64,000 bases of DNA from Atrina japonica (taxonomy: Eukaryota; Mollusca; Bivalvia; Pterioida; Pinnidae). The translations under genes and the position numbers were made by a program. How positions within the stretch are numbered: the stretch's first letter is position 1; each line of letters starts with the position of its first letter. Below, in pieces: positions 1 through 64,000 of this stretch. The DNA lies in NCBI GenBank assembly GCA_030159075.1, contig BROG01000005.1, positions 3,546,001 through 3,610,000 on the forward strand. Reading direction: 5' to 3'. Under the pieces are notes generated by a model, which was not told the DNA's origin, made no database searches, and saw only the letters and a list, made by a program, of their open reading frames with translations.

Positions 1-14
1 CATAAATTTTACAG

Positions 15-3000
15 AAAAAGCCAATCAGAAAATCAGATGTATCATTTAAGCGACCAGAAGGAATGCACAGAGAATTGTGGGGACTGCTTTGGACAGATAA
101 TAAGTAATGTTGAATAATGACATATATGTTAGTTCAAAACAGGCAGTGACATGGATGTATTGAAATAATTTGAATCTGCTTGACTCAGTACTGTATACCT
201 AATTTTGTCTTTTTGTTACATTCTCCCTAATTTGAATTCTCAGTTTATCATTGTAGACATATGGATGACATTTACGTCCATGCTACAGTTATTTAGTTCG
301 AAATGTTCCTCTTCATTTAAATTTGCCCTCTCATCTAAGGATGAAAAATAAGAGGGGCAAAAATTACCATGACACTTTGGTACTTAGTGATTATGTGATG
401 TGATGTGCTCGGCAGACCTTGATGTGTGAACTGATAATAATGGCATTTGATATATTTATATACACTCAATAAATTTATATTTTTACTTAAATTATGGCTC
501 CAAAAATGTTTAATTTGCAATAGATTTTGACAGTTGGCAATTTTTCTGATATAAAAATTTATCAATAAGTGCAGTCTGTGAATAAATGCTGCCTATTCCT
601 ATCCTTTCCTTACCTAGGTCAAAAGTTAAGGAAAAACCAATCCACCTAAAAAGCCCTGACCCAAATTTTGCCCACTTATTTTATTTTTCTTATCAAAAAT
701 TTTATTTTTTTTCTGGTGTATGTATCGAAATAAAAAATAAAATAGAAAACTACTGGTTGGGGCACATAACAGAATAAATTATTTTGTTAACTCATCAACC
801 CCTGAAAAACAATAGACTCTGCTGTAAATCAATGACTTAGACCAGTCCAAATGTGTCTCTTGGGATGAACGGGTTAATGGTGGTCTTAGTAGTACCTTTT
901 ATATGTAACCTTTGATACCAGTACCTAAGTACTTACTGCTACTATTTACTGTGTTGTTATTTATTTAGAATCATCATTCTACAGACAGTTGACCAGTTCT
1001 TACCATTTTCATCATAGTATTTTAACATATTAAAATTTAACTTTCAGAGATGCCCCACCCATATTTCCAACTGACACAAATCAAGGATACAAACAAATGA
1101 AAGCCAAGATAGGAAGTAGTAAAGTCAGACCATGGAAATGGATGCCTTTCACTAATCCTGCTAGAAAGGTTTGTCCCAGAATTGTGATGTTAAATTTAAA
1201 ATGTCTTCTTGAATGTTTATAATGTACATTTGTATTTTAATGGAGTATTCAGATATCATAAAATATTTTGCGAAGAAAATACCAGGGTATGAATTGACGA
1301 TGTCTGTCTGTCTGTGTCAAAAAGTTGGTTTAGCTGTTGCATTTAGCTCTGTTGTGAGAAAACTGTTCTGTATATCACATTGCTATATCTCAAAATGATA
1401 GAATAGGATGATATAAGTTGACTATGACCTTGAAATTTAAATTCCAGTTGTATTTACATTGTGATATTTTGAAAGTTTTAAAATAGCTTACAATATTTTG
1501 CAATTCGATTTCTTGTCATCTATTGGAATAATGTAGTGAAAAGTTAAAGCTGCCTGTCTATGATTTATATTGTCACCAATCTATGTTTGATATCCATTCC
1601 AATTTTGATCCCCATTTTTGAAATCCAGTGGCCAACTGGAGCAAAATTGTAAGTTAAGGTGAAGTCATAGTTATATTGATTTAAAGTGAATACATTAATT
1701 TTGTAGGATGGTGCAATATTTCATCATTGGAGAAGAGTTGCTGATGAAGGGAAAGATTATCCTTTTGCCAGATTTAATAAGGTTTGTATCATATCTCTGT
1801 GTCTTTGTTTTGAGATTACAAAATCCTATTATACAGTGTTTCATAATATCTGTACCCATTTCATTTTGAGAAAGAATACATATTCAATTTAAATTATGAT
1901 TTCTATCTGTGAGTTATTCCATCATGAATCACTCTATTCAAGCAATAGAAATATGGCATGGTTGAATTTGAAATAATATTGTTTTACCGTTCTTTATAAC
2001 TTTTGATATATAACAAGAGTAAAACATGAAATCTTTTCTATGGAATTTTGTACCATCTGGGGATCAAACTGAATATTCATCCCCTTGGGGATAATATATT
2101 ACTTGAAAACCATTAAGTTGTCTACTCCAAAATAATATGTTCTTGATCTTTAAAGATGTGATATACTAAGTGCTGTAATGATGGTTTGGGAGTATGACTT
2201 CTCTCTTCAATTTGAATATGGCTTTATAACTTTAAATCTCTTCAGATAAATGACATTATTCTGTGTTATAAAAAGATAAATAATCTAAATTACATTATGG
2301 AACTCAAAGGGATCTCCATGGAATTTCAAACATGAATATAATTGGTATATAGAACCATGTATGATTTTCTTAGGTTCCACTTAAATGCATACATGTATAA
2401 ACTGTCTTCAGAGACCACTCCCATGAAAGATCACCTGTCTTCAGAGACCACATTCTAAAAGCCACTTGATGAAATAATTCTTAAACTAAAAGCTCTTTTT
2501 AGAGACCACCTGCCTTGAGAGACTGTATCATTGATATTTTACTATTCTAAAGCCATCAGTAGCTAAAAGTAGTTCCATCTATATTTACCTTTATATAGAC
2601 TTTTGTTAATCTATTTGTAGGTCAACTCTGTCACTTTGGTGACCTATTTCAATTTGTAACCTGACTTTTTTTTTCATCAGGTCTTAATTTCAGCTAGTTT
2701 AATATTAAAAGGATTTGTGTATCACATGGGCCTCATGTTTGTCATTCCAGGCTGTAGATGTTCCTGCATACTCAGATTTAGAGTATCAGCAACATCTCCA
2801 TGATGATAACTGGACCAGACAAGAAACAGATCACTTGTTTGACCTTTGTAAACGATTTGACCTTCGATTTATCATGATACATGATAGATGGAATGGAGAA
2901 AAGTACTCAGCTAGAAGCGTAGAGGACATGAAGGAACGATATTACAACATTTGTAATACCCTAGCCAAGGTAATTGATTATTTTGATGATTCATGTACAA

Positions 3001-4737
3001 TTTTATCTTGCCATCCCTACTTCATAGGCAACTGTAATATATTTACGTAAATACTAATTTCCAAAGCTGACTAGGAAAACAATTCTCTAAAATAGAGCAT
3101 AGCAAGAAATATTAACATACACCCTGATAAATGGTTAATATTTTTTTTCATCTGTCCTTTATTTTTTACTTTTTACCTTGAGAAGTTTATATGGTTTTGG
3201 TATTATATCACAAATATTTAAAAAAAAAACCCAACTTTCCTGACAATATTTAATTGTATTCTTTAGGTACGTGCACCACAGGGAACAGATCCAAAGATCC
3301 GAGCTTTTGATGCTGAACATGAAAGAAAGAGGAAACAACAGCTTATTAAACTATTTGAAAGAACACCTGAACAGGTAAGGATCAAACTGCTTAACCATGT
3401 TTACTTGATGCAGTAATGTAATAAATAGAATATTTGCCAACTTTTTATGAATAACATTTTTATCTTGTCTTTTTAACAGAACAATAAATATTTACATATT
3501 TAACACTTGTGCTAGACACTGGTATTAAATATATGTATTATTCTTCTGCATCATGTGCTGAAATAAAAATGTTATTCATCAAAAAACTGGCAAATATCCT
3601 CTATTATTATAATATTAGCCAACGGTTGAGAAAAGGATTCTTAGGGCAATTTGGGAGGAAATTGTGATTTTTATATTTTAAGAAATCTGAACATGTATAT
3701 GTGGATTTAAAAGATACAGTATGAGAATGAACACGGGTGAGAGCAACTCTTTTAGTTTCCGGTGTGAAAAATCTACAAAATTAGAAATATTACGTCGGAC
3801 AGAATTTCTTGTTTTCTCACATTTCATTGGCTATGTCCTAAGGACCCTTTTTTCTCTGCTACTGGCTCATATATTCAGGTAGCAGTGTATGATTTGGTTC
3901 AAAATAATGATGGAGTCTAAATTTTGTTATCATTAATTAAGATTGAGGAGGAAGAACATTTAATAGCAGAACTGAAAAAAATAGAATTACGGAAGAGGGA
4001 GAGAGAGAAGAAAACACAAGATCTTCAGAAGTTAATCACTGCAGCAGACAGTAATATAGACAGCAGACGAACAGAAAGAAAACAAACCAAAAAGAAAGTT
4101 CATCAACAACATCAGAAACTTAACCAAGGAATTGTAAGTGCAAATCACTATGCTCTGTTTATTTTGTATTTACTATTTTTTAATCATTATTAATTTATGT
4201 AATCAGAGATGAGCAAAAGTAGTTGTTTTAAAATGACTTTGAATGTCAGTGTAATTGTTTAGACCCCAGAAAAGAACATAGAACTTAATAGTAGATAATA
4301 CAAGTATTAAAGTCTTTCAAGCATTCTAACAAAAATGACAAAATTATGGGAAACACACACGCACCCATGCGCGTGCACACATACACTTTGATAAATACAT
4401 GTGATATGTGATTCAAACTATATTTCAGACAACTCCAGAACCAACAGGAATCAAATTTGCTGACTTTAAGGCTGCTGGTGTATCACTTCGAAGTCAGAGG
4501 GTATGTAAAGCTTGTCACATTTATCTGTCAGTTTCAGAAGCAATTATCAAGGCCATCATGATCATGAACCTGGCTTTAAAACCACTTAGGTTAGACCACA
4601 AATATTCAATCTCTTAAAGAAAATTTCCAAATAAATACTTAATAAAAACAAACACTCACTAAAAGGATCACCTCACTAATCAGACCACTTTTAGTCAGTC
4701 TGTTATTTAGGTGGTTCTGCTTATGAATGTGAGGTTC

Positions 4738-4805
<68 letters not shown>

Positions 4806-7800
4806 TGATTGATTGATTGATTGATTTGTTACCATTTTTCATTCATATCACATTTATGATACAAGTTTTGAATGTTCAGTTTTGTGAGCCTCTGGCTACT
4901 AAAAATGGAAAATTCATAATGAGTATCATAAATGTGATATGAATGGAAACTTGTGACAGATTCTTTTTATCATATGATCTAACAAATGCATTTTAAACAG
5001 CAATTTCTGATGACTTAGGATGAAATTTTTATACTATCCTTTCTGTAATGTTCACCAATTGCTCCAACTAGGTCATATACTTGTGCAGAAATAAGTGCAT
5101 AAAACATATTGTAAAAATTGCTTATGTTTTAATACATACATTTAGCCTATATACAAATTATTATTAACATCTAAGCATACTTAATCAGATTTTGAATTTA
5201 TCAAAATTGCCAACTTGAATACAAAAAATATCAAAATTATCTATATATGTTTTAATCGATTGTCCCCATTCAAATACAAGTGACGTCACACACACCAAGC
5301 GACGTCATCGCCAACCTTCAGATGAATGAATGCGTATGTAGTGAATAAACGTATTTCAGGCCACACGTTAGCCAATCAAATCACCACTAGGCTTTATTAC
5401 ACATGTGACATATAAAATATATATGTAATCTGTTATGAAGCTTCATAATGATAATGCACAGATCATATGATAAATATATATTATATACACACACCCACAC
5501 ACAGACACTGTCACACACACATGATTTATATTTATGTACGGTAATGAATGTGACATTTTTAGTGTGGAACATTTCGTGTCATATTTTAGTTTACCATTAT
5601 TATTTCAATATGCTTATATTTCAAATTTCATTACTTCTCTTTTAAGTTAGATGTATTTTGTATAGACACTTACCAAGTTGTTTACAAAGATTTATATTAT
5701 TTCAAATTTTTTTGTAATTAGATGAAGCTCCCTGCCTCAGTAGGACAGAAGAAGATGAAAGCTATAGAACAAGTATTGGAAGAGTTAGGAATTGGTATGT
5801 GAAAAAATTTTGGTCTTGTAGCTTGATAATCAGAAATATTACTTTTGTTTCAAAATTGAATAGTGCTTTTGGATACATATAGGACATGACTTTTCATAAT
5901 TTTCTCAAAAGCGTTCATATTTGGAATCATTATCTTAAAGGGGCATTAGCTGTGTTTTTTCAAAAATAATTTTTTCCTTTTTTACTTTTAAGATTTATAT
6001 ACAATAACAAAAAAGAGACACAGGCATGGCAATTCTTCAATTCCTATATATTTTGTGAAAATTGCTTGAGAAACCCATTTTTTTTGGCAATTATTTAATT
6101 GCAATTGATTAACTCAACCTTCCTATTTGTATATGAATACTGCACTGGAGCTAACCTTATTTTCACAAAATATATAGGAATATATATATTTTATGCCTGT
6201 GTATAAATCTTATTTGTAAAAAGTTAAAGTAGAAAAAAATCAAACTCATTTTTTTGGTAAACACAGCTAATGCCCCTTTAAGTAAAATGAAATCATTATA
6301 CAACACGTAACTGCACAGAATTTACTACACTAATCCATCCACAAGATTGAGCCTTGTACATTTGGAAAATCTTCAAAATTTCTGCCATTTCACAACTATA
6401 GTATTAAACATTTGATGGAACAGCGTATATTACCTACTTTTTTGTCACATGAACACAAGTCACAACGGTAATCAACTGAATGTCAACAGTTTTACCACAT
6501 GCAAAATGGATACATTACTTTTTTCACATGGTAAAAGAAACGGGCTATCAGGTGTTGTCATGTTGTAAATATTGTATTTTGGGGTCTCTGTTTCCGAGTG
6601 GTTAGAGCATTTTGCTTTATTCCATTAAGTCTCTCACCTCTAGTCAGCATGAGTTTTAGTCCTGCTGGAACCTAAGCTGATTACTGTGAGAAAGTTTGCC
6701 AGTTTACTTGCAGAAGGTTGGGGGTCTCTTCCTGGGTACACTGTAACCAGGTTCATTTTATCATAGATATCATTGAAAAACCAAACATAACAAAATTATT
6801 TAAAGCAAAAATGAATCTGATATATATACAGTCATATTTGCAATAAATGTCACCTGAGTATAAAGAACAACTGTGTATAAAGGTCACCTCTCTATAAAGG
6901 GTACCTGCCAATAAATGCCATTGAAACATAACCTTTGTTAACTTTCTTATAATGAATAAATCTCTTTATAAAGGCCAGCTGTCTATGATGGCTATTTTTG
7001 CCCGTTCCCTTGAGTGACTTTTGTAGACATGTTTGACTGTATGTTAACTTATAATTTTTATTTTGTTATTAATGTTAATTTTCAGATATTTAACATGTTT
7101 AGGCTTTGTTTTAATTTTGTATTAAAAATGATAATTTAATTTGATTAAATATAAAAGCTTCTGATTTGATGACTGTAGTTGTTTATGTTACAGAGTATAA
7201 TCCAATTCCTACAGAAGATACTGTGACACATTTCAATGAGTTACGACAAGATATCGTATTACTGTATGAGCTGAAGAGTGCCCTAGCAACTTGCGATTAT
7301 GAATTAGAATCTTTACGACACAGATTTGAAACTTTAGCTCCTGGCAAGGTTGGTTTCACATGTTCTTTCAACCATCTCTGAACATAAAATCGTTTCAAGA
7401 TAGTCTCTTTATACTGGTACCTTGAAGTTTTAGCTGCCATTTAAGTTTTGACATTTTCTCCCTAAGATGAGAGGGCGAATGCAAAATGAAGGCAACACTT
7501 TCAAGCTAAATAAATGAAGCAAGGGCATTCATGATATTCAAGAGACTGGTGATCTAGGGCCAATTTAAAACAGGGTGAATATGTTTTCTGTCATTAGGGC
7601 TTGAAAAATTCCAGTTATACAGTAGAAAAGAATGTAAGCTGAAGAATTTCAAAAGTAAAAGTAAACATACTTCAACAGTCTCTGTATTATATGGATCAAC
7701 GTTTACTACACAAGAGGCTTGGTGTTCTTGAAGAGTGGGAAAATTAAGCCAACTCATTCTGGCATATATCCACACATTTCATCATAAGGTTGATTAAAAC

Positions 7801-9708
7801 ATTTAAACAGTTTGTCCTGATATTTTCACTGTTAGTAAGTCTTTAATAACATGTATATTTATTTGACTTTTCTTTAATTTTACAAAGTTTTAATTGTTGA
7901 ATTGATGGCAGATATGTTTTACATTCCTGTAGATTCCAGCAACATACACTCTGTGATTGTTTAATGTAGCAACATATAAGCATGTTTTATATGTAGGTCT
8001 ACTGCAGCATCACACATAAAACCTGATTGATTCGATGTTTTCAGTAGATATTGTTGTTTTATTATTTCTATACTTTTTCAACACACAGGCACCTCCAGTT
8101 GAGCTTACTCCTAAAACAGAGCCCACAACTACCTCAGTTCTTCTGACTGCCACACCAGAAACGTCATCCGCCCTAACATCACCAAATATAACGCCAGACT
8201 CGCCATCAAAACAAAAGAAACTTGCCGAGGCAATAGATGTTGTGGGATCAAATCCTGGTACTCCTAATGTAAGTATATTGTCATGATGGGGTCCTGCTTA
8301 TCAGAATACTTGTATACTACAATACTATATAAATACAGTAAAACCTGCGATAATGGCCACCTCTATATAAAGATTACCTGTTTATAAAGGCCAGTTTTTT
8401 AGAGTCCCTTGACTGCATACTTCAACTAAATTGAACCTGTGTATAAGGGTCACCTGCACATAAAGGTCAATATTTTCTGGTCCCTTGGGTGACCCCTATA
8501 TACAGGTTTCACTGTACTTATACTTGTACAGTGCCCTAATCAATATATGATGTAAGTATATTGTCATGATGGGGTCCAGCTTATCAGAATACTTATATAG
8601 TACAATACTTAAGTTTGAACAGTGCCCTAATCAATATATTATGTAAGTTTAAAAATACTTTTATAGTACAATACTTAAATTTGTACAACATCCAAATTGG
8701 TGTTATGTAACAATTCACAAATTCATTGGGACCTGCTGAGACATAAAAAGTGTTTATACTAGAGGAATATTTATCCAATCATCATGAGACTCATCACATT
8801 GCTGGCTTCTAAAGATAAATTCAGTTGTTTATAACAGAAGTGTAAAAAGGTCACATAAAATTGAAAAGGAGCTAGAACCCATATGGGCTCCAGAAAGGGC
8901 CAAAACTTAATACATATTCTTCTCATAGACCAGTGGTTAACATATTCCCCTAGTTATAATGAATATTATTCAGGTGACCAGGAACACCTATAAGGGCTGT
9001 TTGTTTATCCCTAAAACTGTAAAACAATGCTGAAGCAAAACAATATATGTAGACCAAACCATTTTTGCAAACAAATGGAATGCCTTTCTGGTGAAATGTA
9101 AGGGATTGTACTGATCCTTGGCATATGACCAAACCTAAGTTATCACAGTCACTCTGGTGATCTTTTGCAATCTATTTTCATTTTTTATAAAACATTTGCT
9201 AGGCCACTTCTCAATAAGTTTGGTAACATCTCTACTGGCATGCAAAGAATTCTTGCCAGGGGTACAGTTTGGTGACAAATTTGCAATATTTCAGCATGCA
9301 CCATCAGGGTCAGTCATTTGAAGAAGAAAGAAAAAGAGTTAATACAATGTGTCTGTCTGAAATATTTTAAAATAAGGTATCAGTCACAAAACCGACATTT
9401 GTTGTCAAACCAATGGTGAGAAATGTCTCCACTCACAAGAGTAACACAAATTGACCAAAGGGAGCCCAGGGATTTGTAGATAGGATTAGCACTCCTGGTG
9501 ATGATAAGGCCCCATCAACATCTTGTTAAGATAACCAAGTATTCAGGGAATGTTTTGTTTTGGATTTTCTATATTGTTTTTGTGCTGTACATATATAAAC
9601 CATTTCCAGTCCAGATTATTATCCTTTTTTCTTCTCATTTTGCAGCGAAAGAGAAAAGCCGCAATAGAACAGAGTAATATTCTGAAAAAGATAAAACAGA
9701 AAGTTTGA
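15..9708 (+). CDS. DMAP1: DNA methyltransferase 1-associated protein 1 (DMAP1), 5' end outside the window
   Basis: DMAP1 is a nuclear subunit of the NuA4/TIP60 acetyltransferase and SRCAP/SWR1 remodelling complexes (yeast Swc4). Exons I can join: 15-103, 1048-1168, 1707-1781, 2751-2969, 3267-3374, 3942-4133, 4429-4500, 5722-5794, 7194-7348, 8089-8268 and 9646-9708. All have AG/GT borders and compatible phases, and give 448 codons plus TGA. Motifs matching the family in order: FKRPEGMHRE, VRPWKWMPFTNPARKDG, FHWRR, a SANT-like domain (residues about 112-165), ERTPEQ, a basic coiled coil ending in DLQKLITAADS, GIKFADFKAAGVSLRSQR, KLPASVGQKK, FNELRQD and a lysine-rich tail. Human DMAP1 is 467 residues as I recall, so only about 30-40 N-terminal residues should be missing to the left. 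Very confident in the family; exact intron borders are read by eye. Confidence 0.96.
2751..2969 (+). CDS. DMAP1: DMAP1 exon encoding the SANT/Myb-like domain
   Basis: This is the longest DMAP1 exon in the window (219 nt, 73 codons, phase 0 at both ends). It encodes VPAYSDLEYQQHLHDD, then NWTRQETDHLFDLCKRFDL, RFIMIHDRW, and RSVEDMKERYYNIC. The spaced aromatics (W of NWTR, F of RFDL, W of HDRW, YY of ERYY) are the usual SANT/Myb helix pattern. In this family the domain contacts other subunits of the complex rather than specific DNA. The acceptor is TTCCAG and the donor GTAATT. Confidence 0.93.
5281..5307. promoter_or_regulatory. Pair of CRE-like sites in a DMAP1 intron
   Basis: A perfect palindromic cAMP-response element TGACGTCA lies at 5281-5288, and a second near-perfect one (CGACGTCA) at 5300-5307, about two helical turns apart. 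A CCAAT-type motif (GCCAATCAAATC) follows at about 5370. The site is in the intron between DMAP1 exons 4429-4500 and 5722-5794. It could be an internal enhancer or promoter for CREB/ATF-type bZIP factors. The motifs are seen; activity is inferred. Confidence 0.35.
5935..6281. mobile_element. MITE with TTAA target duplication
   Basis: A 347-bp inverted-repeat element. The left end reads TTAA then AGGGGCATTAGCTGTGTTT, and the right end is its reverse complement followed by TTAA. TTAA duplications with such ends suggest a piggyBac-like non-autonomous element. The interior is itself a degenerate palindrome: CCTATATATTTTGTGAAAAT and its complement are both present. It has no coding capacity. It lies in a DMAP1 intron. 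Relatives with the same left end occur at 32404 and, truncated, near 21805-21955. Confidence 0.75.
6581..6760 (+). mobile_element. tRNA-derived SINE, forward copy
   Basis: The head resembles a Ser/Leu-type tRNA A box (CCGAGTGGTTAGAGC at about 6594). It is followed by a conserved body (AACCTAAGCTGATTACTG, AAAGTTTGCCAGTTTACTTG) and GGGTACACTGTAACCAGGTT. The same body occurs in inverse orientation at 54.2, 55.0 and 55.5 kb, and more divergently at 42.2 and 52.5 kb. It is non-coding and lies in a DMAP1 intron. Confidence 0.7.
8269..8660. repeat. Duplicated DMAP1 5' splice-site region
   Basis: The intron starting after exon 8089-8268 opens GTAAGTATATTGTCATGATG. The same stretch, with the following GGGGTCC..GCTTATCAGAATACTT, recurs at about 8551, again starting GTAAGT. 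A shorter third copy (GTAAGTTTAAAAATACTT) lies at about 8643. Between them sits a dispersed repeat (8340-8518) made of TATAAAGG..CACCTG modules that also occurs at 6840-7035. The duplicate donors could act as decoys, but no exon sequence precedes them. Confidence 0.65.
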
Positions 9709-10290
9709 ATCTTCAATCTCTCCATTAAAACTTGAAGATTTTTGGAATGAGAACAAGATAAATGGTTCAACTGGACGTTAATTGGCTTAGATTTCATGTA
9801 ACATGCTCTAGCTTAAATAATGTCTTTCAATCAGGTTATACACATTTACACAAAAGAAGAAACTGCAGAGCCTTATTTAGGAATTTGATTTCTTACATAA
9901 GCACTGTCAGTGGCAAAGGTATTACCAAACCATTGAAACATGATATATGGATTACAGATGGTTTCGTATAGAACTCATGCTTTTCTGATTGGATGTGATG
10001 CATCTGTCTCTCCAATCAATTGATCTTTCTGTGAAACACCGGTCAGGTACCACCAATCCAGATATAATGTGGGAAGACTATGGAATGTACAAATGATGTG
10101 TCCATCATGTAATGATTCAGGATGATTGTAAATTGACAAACAGTTTCAATAACTAGACGTACAAATGATGTGTCCATCATGTAATGATTCAGGATGATCG
10201 TAAATTGACAAACAGTTTCAATAACTAGACTTACTACATTGTTAAAGAATTTTGTTGTGATGTTAAAATAAATACATGTATAAAAGATAA
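9709..10290 (+). other. DMAP1 3' untranslated region
   Basis: Non-coding sequence after the DMAP1 stop. AATAAA at 10267-10272 is the first good poly(A) signal and is followed by a T-rich stretch at about 10307-10318. The UTR contains a near-perfect tandem duplication of a 72-bp unit (10087-10158 and 10159-10229), so transcripts may carry two copies of the same segment. The 3' end is inferred from the signal only. Confidence 0.6.
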
Positions 10291-11329
10291 AACAATTTTG
10301 ACATCTTATTTTTTATTATGGAAAAAAATAAATAAATATATACATATGTCTTGATTATGTAAACCTTTAATATCAACGATCTTGTAAAGCACTAACTTAT
10401 TTATCATAGCATCTTTAGGTCTAACATGAACAATGAAATATACCAAAAGTTTTAGGATGGTCAAAATCGATACAATTAATTTACTGTATGACAGAATACA
10501 CTAAGGAATATTTAAACGGTTACTAACTCTGATGTAAATACAGGTGTTTACACTAACTCTGATGTAAATACAGGTGTTTACACTAACTCTGATGTAAATA
10601 CAGGTGTTTACACTAACTCTGATGTAAATATAGGTGTTAAATCACCTAGTGATGTGTTTACAAATAATGAAACTTTACCCACAGTAAATATAACAAATTA
10701 GCAATGTTTAATTGTACCAATAATACTGAAAAATGTAAGTAAATGCAAACATAGTTTGTATTTTAATTTAAAATAAAAAATACAAAGTTTATAGTTTGAT
10801 ACAGATATTTATACACATACATAAATAGTTTTATACACATACATTAACATCTATAACAATGATATAAGAGCTTTGTTTAGAAAGGTTGTACAATTCTCGA
10901 TAAGTCCTGCAAGTTTTACGATGTTGATACAATATGGTGAATGTAAAATGTAAAAGTCATAATCTGACTGATTAAGTTTGATCACAACTAGCGACATGAT
11001 TAAGAAAAACATTGTCAACTTTGAGCAGACATGAACTGAAAATGTTATCAACCATTTGTAAAAAAAAAAACAAGTGAGTAACCAGTACCGAGATACATCA
11101 TCTTGGGTGAATAAGGAGTACATGTCATGATGACAATTTACAGGTCATCAAAAGGAGTATAGCAGAACTATACAGAGTGATATAAATCATGACAACCAGT
11201 GTGAACTGAACACTATACAAGATGAACTAGGCAGTGATATGAACATTCTTACTATGCACCCTTTATAAAGGTCAATAGCATACATAGTCAACACCAAGAA
11301 AAAACACTATAGGTAATATTACAATGGTT
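10291..11329. other. Intergenic spacer between two convergent genes
   Basis: About 1 kb between the DMAP1 poly(A) signal and the element holding the end of the minus-strand gene. It contains a four-copy 30-bp minisatellite (10521-10640, unit ACTAACTCTGATGTAAATAC plus AGGTGTTTAC). I see no coding sequence or RNA gene in it. Confidence 0.6.
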
Positions 11330-11929
11330 AGGCCATGTTAAAAAAAAACATTCTGGTTCTCAGACAATTAGCCTTCCAAAATGGGCAAGGTAGGTAGTTA
11401 TTTTATTTTTATTTTTTTATTTCCAAATTGTTGTTTATATACCTTGAAGGAAAGAAGACATTATGTAACAGAAAAAAATGTCTTTTATTGAGACCTTCAA
11501 TAAACTGTAACAAAACGTTGTGTGATGTCTTGTTCACTTGGTTTTAAAACTGAAATATCAACAAAATTATAAAATAGCTAAAAGATTTTATATATATCAA
11601 AACATAAAAATGTTTTGTACCTACAAGAAAATTAATTGTAAATGCATCATTATAATTATCATTAATCATTATCATTACTATTTTGCAAAGCTGTACCTAG
11701 TTCTACTATGTGTTTAAAAAATCAATGCAAATTCCAAAAGTAAATTTTCATTTTTGAAAATAATAACTAACCATTTTTATGTTTTTCATTAAAACTTTTA
11801 TTTACAGTAACTAATTTCACTTTTATCATTCACCTACATTTAAAATCTTTTATACACTATATAGTGTTACATGTATAATCATTTTAACACATCCTGAAAT
11901 TCAGTTCCGTTTGGTATCGGTTCTTTCAT

Positions 11930-64000
<52,071 letters not shown>

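Noticed and set aside
6581..6760. Possible functional tRNA gene
   Set aside because: Only the A-box side is tRNA-like, and no cloverleaf can be closed. The same body recurs in other copies, so it is a SINE.

Overview
The window looks like nuclear DNA of a mollusc, most likely a bivalve. It is AT-rich, has long introns with GT...AG borders, no bacterial-type gene packing, and many short non-autonomous repeats: tRNA-headed SINEs, small inverted-repeat elements, and dispersed families of a kind I associate with oyster and scallop introns. The species cannot be named from sequence alone. I found no transposase, reverse transcriptase, viral or prokaryotic gene.

Only two protein-coding genes are supported, arranged tail to tail. 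(1) Positions 15-9708, plus strand: eleven exons of DMAP1 (DNMT1-associated protein 1, a subunit of the NuA4/TIP60 and SRCAP chromatin complexes). The first exon or exons lie left of the window; 448 residues and the stop are present. Its 3' UTR runs to a poly(A) signal near 10267. (2) About 11.5-64.0 kb, minus strand: one very large gene that I identify as a CCDC17 homologue, from a conserved block at 35.4-37.0 kb and a coiled coil at 56.1-62.5 kb. About 25 exons join in a single frame of about 1547 residues, open at the right edge. After the conserved block come a lysine/acid-rich exon (30.6-31.2 kb) and about 750 residues of C2-like beta-sandwich sequence that I do not recall in the human protein.

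Between exons, the minus-strand gene carries at least a dozen minisatellite arrays and many MITE-like elements. Five features stand out. Several arrays (56.3, 35.5, 26.3 and 17.8 kb) are built from units that copy the adjacent exon's 3' splice site, and a DMAP1 donor is also duplicated. The last coding exon lies inside a 0.9 kb inverted-repeat element, and a second copy of that element with the same mini-exon sits in an upstream intron. Two homologous alternative last exons (48.1 and 46.7 kb) would cut the protein off just before its conserved domain. A coiled-coil exon at 62.5 kb has an inverted partial copy 0.25 kb away. Clusters of CRE-like TGACGTCA motifs occur in two places.

Nothing in the sequence suggests that the two genes work together; DMAP1 is nuclear and the CCDC17 homologue has no assigned biochemical role. 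From memory both genes map to human 1p34.1, so their adjacency may be an old linkage.
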